DNA of 7,394 bases from JBKEDH01 sp047975295 (lineage in GTDB: Bacteria > Bacteroidota > Bacteroidia > Flavobacteriales > Flavobacteriaceae). The DNA lies in contig JBKEDH010000180.1 in the NCBI GenBank assembly GCA_047975295.1, positions 1 to 7,394 of the forward strand, written 5' to 3'. Under the pieces are notes generated by a model. The model was given only the letters and a program-made list of their open reading frames with translations. It did no database searches and was not told the DNA's origin. Positions 6,788-7,394 of this stretch are shown here, in pieces. Both the position numbers and the translations under genes were made by a program. Position 1 is the first letter of the stretch. Every line of letters begins with the position of its first letter.

Positions 6788-6970
6788 ATGGCAAAAAAAG
6801 GTAACAGAATACAGGTAATTTTAGAATGTACAGAGCATAAGGAGTCTGGTATGCCAGGAACTTCACGTTACATTACTACAAAAAACAAGAAAAATACGCC
6901 CGACAGAATGGAAATCAAGAAATTTAATCCCATTCTAAAACGTATGACCGTTCATAAAGAAATAAAATAA
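6788..6970 (+). CDS. rpmG: 50S ribosomal protein bL33, zinc-free form
   Basis: This 60-residue basic protein is large-subunit ribosomal protein bL33, recognised from IQVILECTEHKESG, SRYITTKNKKNTPDRMEIKKFNP and the C-terminal HKEIK. Only C14 remains of the positions that form the zinc ribbon in the four-cysteine version, so this is the C-minus form that does not bind zinc. It lies 29 bases after rpmB and 44 bases before the DUF4295 gene and is surely in the same transcript. Length is normal. An AAGGAG motif directly precedes the start. Confidence 0.97.
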   Translation: MAKKGNRIQVILECTEHKESGMPGTSRYITTKNKKNTPDRMEIKKFNPILKRMTVHKEIK

Positions 6971-7014
6971 TTTAGAATTTTTTTCAACAGAAATTCCAAA
7001 TAAAATATAAAACC

Positions 7015-7164
7015 ATGGCAAAGAAAACAGTAGCAACCTTACAGACATCTTCAAAAAGATTAACAAAAGCAATCAAAATGGTAAAATCGCCAAAAACAGG
7101 AGCTTACATGTTTGTGGAGTCTATCATGGCACCAGAGTCTGTAGATGACTTTTTAAAAAAATAA
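7015..7164 (+). CDS. DUF4295 family small protein, probable ribosome component
   Basis: This 49-residue, lysine-rich protein starts MAKKTVATLQTSSKRLTKAI and ends VESIMAPESVDDFLKK. It matches what I know as DUF4295, a short family found in Bacteroidetes right after rpmB and rpmG. Composition (many K, S and T; pI clearly basic), size and operon position all suggest a ribosomal or ribosome-bound role. I recall a flavobacterial ribosome structure in which an additional large-subunit protein of this kind was named bL38, but cannot confirm the match here. The ATG sits in ACCATGGCA with no Shine-Dalgarno sequence. The stop lies 32 bases before the terminator stem, making this the last gene of the unit. 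Confidence 0.88.
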   Translation: MAKKTVATLQTSSKRLTKAIKMVKSPKTGAYMFVESIMAPESVDDFLKK

Positions 7165-7168
7165 GTAA

Positions 7169-7190
7169 ACTATTTTTTACTGTAAATAGT
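7169..7190 (+). repeat. AT-rich inverted repeat just after the DUF4295 gene
   Basis: ACTATTT (7169-7175) pairs with AAATAGT (7184-7190) around an 8-base loop. It starts 5 bases after the stop codon and ends 3 bases before the main terminator stem. It may protect the 3' end of the message or assist termination, but the stem is weak and chance is possible in such AT-rich DNA. Confidence 0.4.
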
Positions 7191-7193
7191 ACA

Positions 7194-7226
7194 AAGCTGC
7201 TTTCTAATTTAGAGAGCAGTTTTTTT
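7194..7226 (+). terminator. Rho-independent terminator of the rpmB-rpmG-DUF4295 unit
   Basis: CTGCTTTCT (7197-7205) pairs with AGAGAGCAG (7211-7219) over 9 base pairs, including one G-T pair, with a 5-base AATTT loop. A run of seven T follows at 7220-7226, and AAAG before the stem can extend pairing into the T run. This is a classic intrinsic terminator on the + strand. Confidence 0.88.
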
Positions 7227-7297
7227 ATGTTTATATTTGAAAGCTGCATGACATAAGTGCAGAAAACCATTTTTGGATTCAAAATTGGTATAAATAT

Positions 7298-7376
7298 TTG
7301 GGCGTTACCCTTTGGGTCGGGCTTTCGGCAGTCGCTCCGTACCGGGAGCTCCAACAAAGCCTCAATCCCTAACGCA
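7298..7376 (+). repeat. Structured palindromic intergenic element, probable dispersed flavobacterial repeat
   Basis: This is an island of about 79 bases, clearly GC-richer than its surroundings, with nested inverted repeats. The outer stem is GCGTTA (7302-7307) with TAACGC (7370-7375). An inner stem pairs GGGCTTT (7319-7325) with AAAGCCT (7356-7362, one G-T pair). A hairpin pairs GCTCC (7334-7338) with GGAGC (7345-7349), and a small CCC-TTT-GGG hairpin lies at 7308-7316. GGAGCTCC at 7345-7352 is a perfect palindrome. Read on the other strand it runs TGCGTTAGGGATTGAGGC ... AAAGCCCGACCC ... GGTAACGCCC. I recall very similar sequences scattered between genes in many Flavobacteriia, but could not check this. 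There is no terminal duplication or transposase here. It could act as a folded RNA, a transcription stop or a mobile palindrome. The open - strand frame across it (7124-7381) is not a gene. Confidence 0.68.
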
Positions 7377-7394
7377 GACAAGTAATTAATAATA

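Noticed and set aside
7232..7239. TATATTTG just after the rpmB-unit terminator, a possible -7 element for the next gene
   Set aside because: There is no TTG at the expected -33 distance, and the region overlaps the terminator. One 8-base match in AT-rich DNA is weak evidence.
7244..7262. Small inverted repeat CTGCA ... TGCAG between the terminator and the palindromic element
   Set aside because: It is only a 5-base-pair stem with no T run or other signal, and it may be chance.
7124..7381. An open - strand frame of 85 codons beginning MSALGIEALLELPVRS
   Set aside because: It runs through the palindromic element, the terminator and the end of the DUF4295 gene on the opposite strand. The apparent protein is a translation of repeat sequence.

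Overview
The window looks like a chromosomal segment of a member of the Bacteroidota, most likely a flavobacterium. Four things point there. The DNA is AT-rich. The start sites mostly lack Shine-Dalgarno sequences. Upstream of rpmB there is a textbook Bacteroidetes promoter (TTG, 19 bases, TATATTTG). The gene set recR / E2 acyltransferase / exonuclease / FAH hydrolase / Hpt / cinA / rpmB-rpmG-DUF4295 also matches my recollection of flavobacterial chromosomes. All genes are on the + strand, and most are ordinary housekeeping genes.

Left part (1-1854): the 3' part of recR, cut by the window edge, is followed by a 137-base gap. Then come two overlapping genes of unknown pathway: a type I phosphoribosyltransferase (PRTase) and a HAD-fold hydrolase. 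The HAD frame has no possible ATG start, so it uses TTG, or it is joined to the PRTase by a frameshift. This pair is the most accessory-looking coding content in the window.

Middle part (1985-6438): a complete dihydrolipoamide acyltransferase (E2) gene has its own probable promoter. Its active-site motif reads HRVVNG instead of the usual HRxxDG. After a 79-base gap come a DEDDh exonuclease, an FAHD1-like fumarylacetoacetate hydrolase family enzyme, a stand-alone Hpt phosphotransfer protein and CinA. The last four are packed with gaps of 32, 2 and 0 bases and look like one transcription unit.

Right part (6450-7394): a strong promoter drives rpmB (bL28), rpmG (bL33) and a 49-residue DUF4295 gene. 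The unit ends in a good intrinsic terminator. The last 100 bases hold a GC-richer, highly structured palindromic element (about 7298-7376) of a kind I recall as a dispersed intergenic repeat in Flavobacteriia. I see no tRNA or rRNA gene, CRISPR array or insertion sequence. The clearest candidates for something poorly described are this palindromic element and the PRTase-HAD pair. No defence or mobile system is visible.
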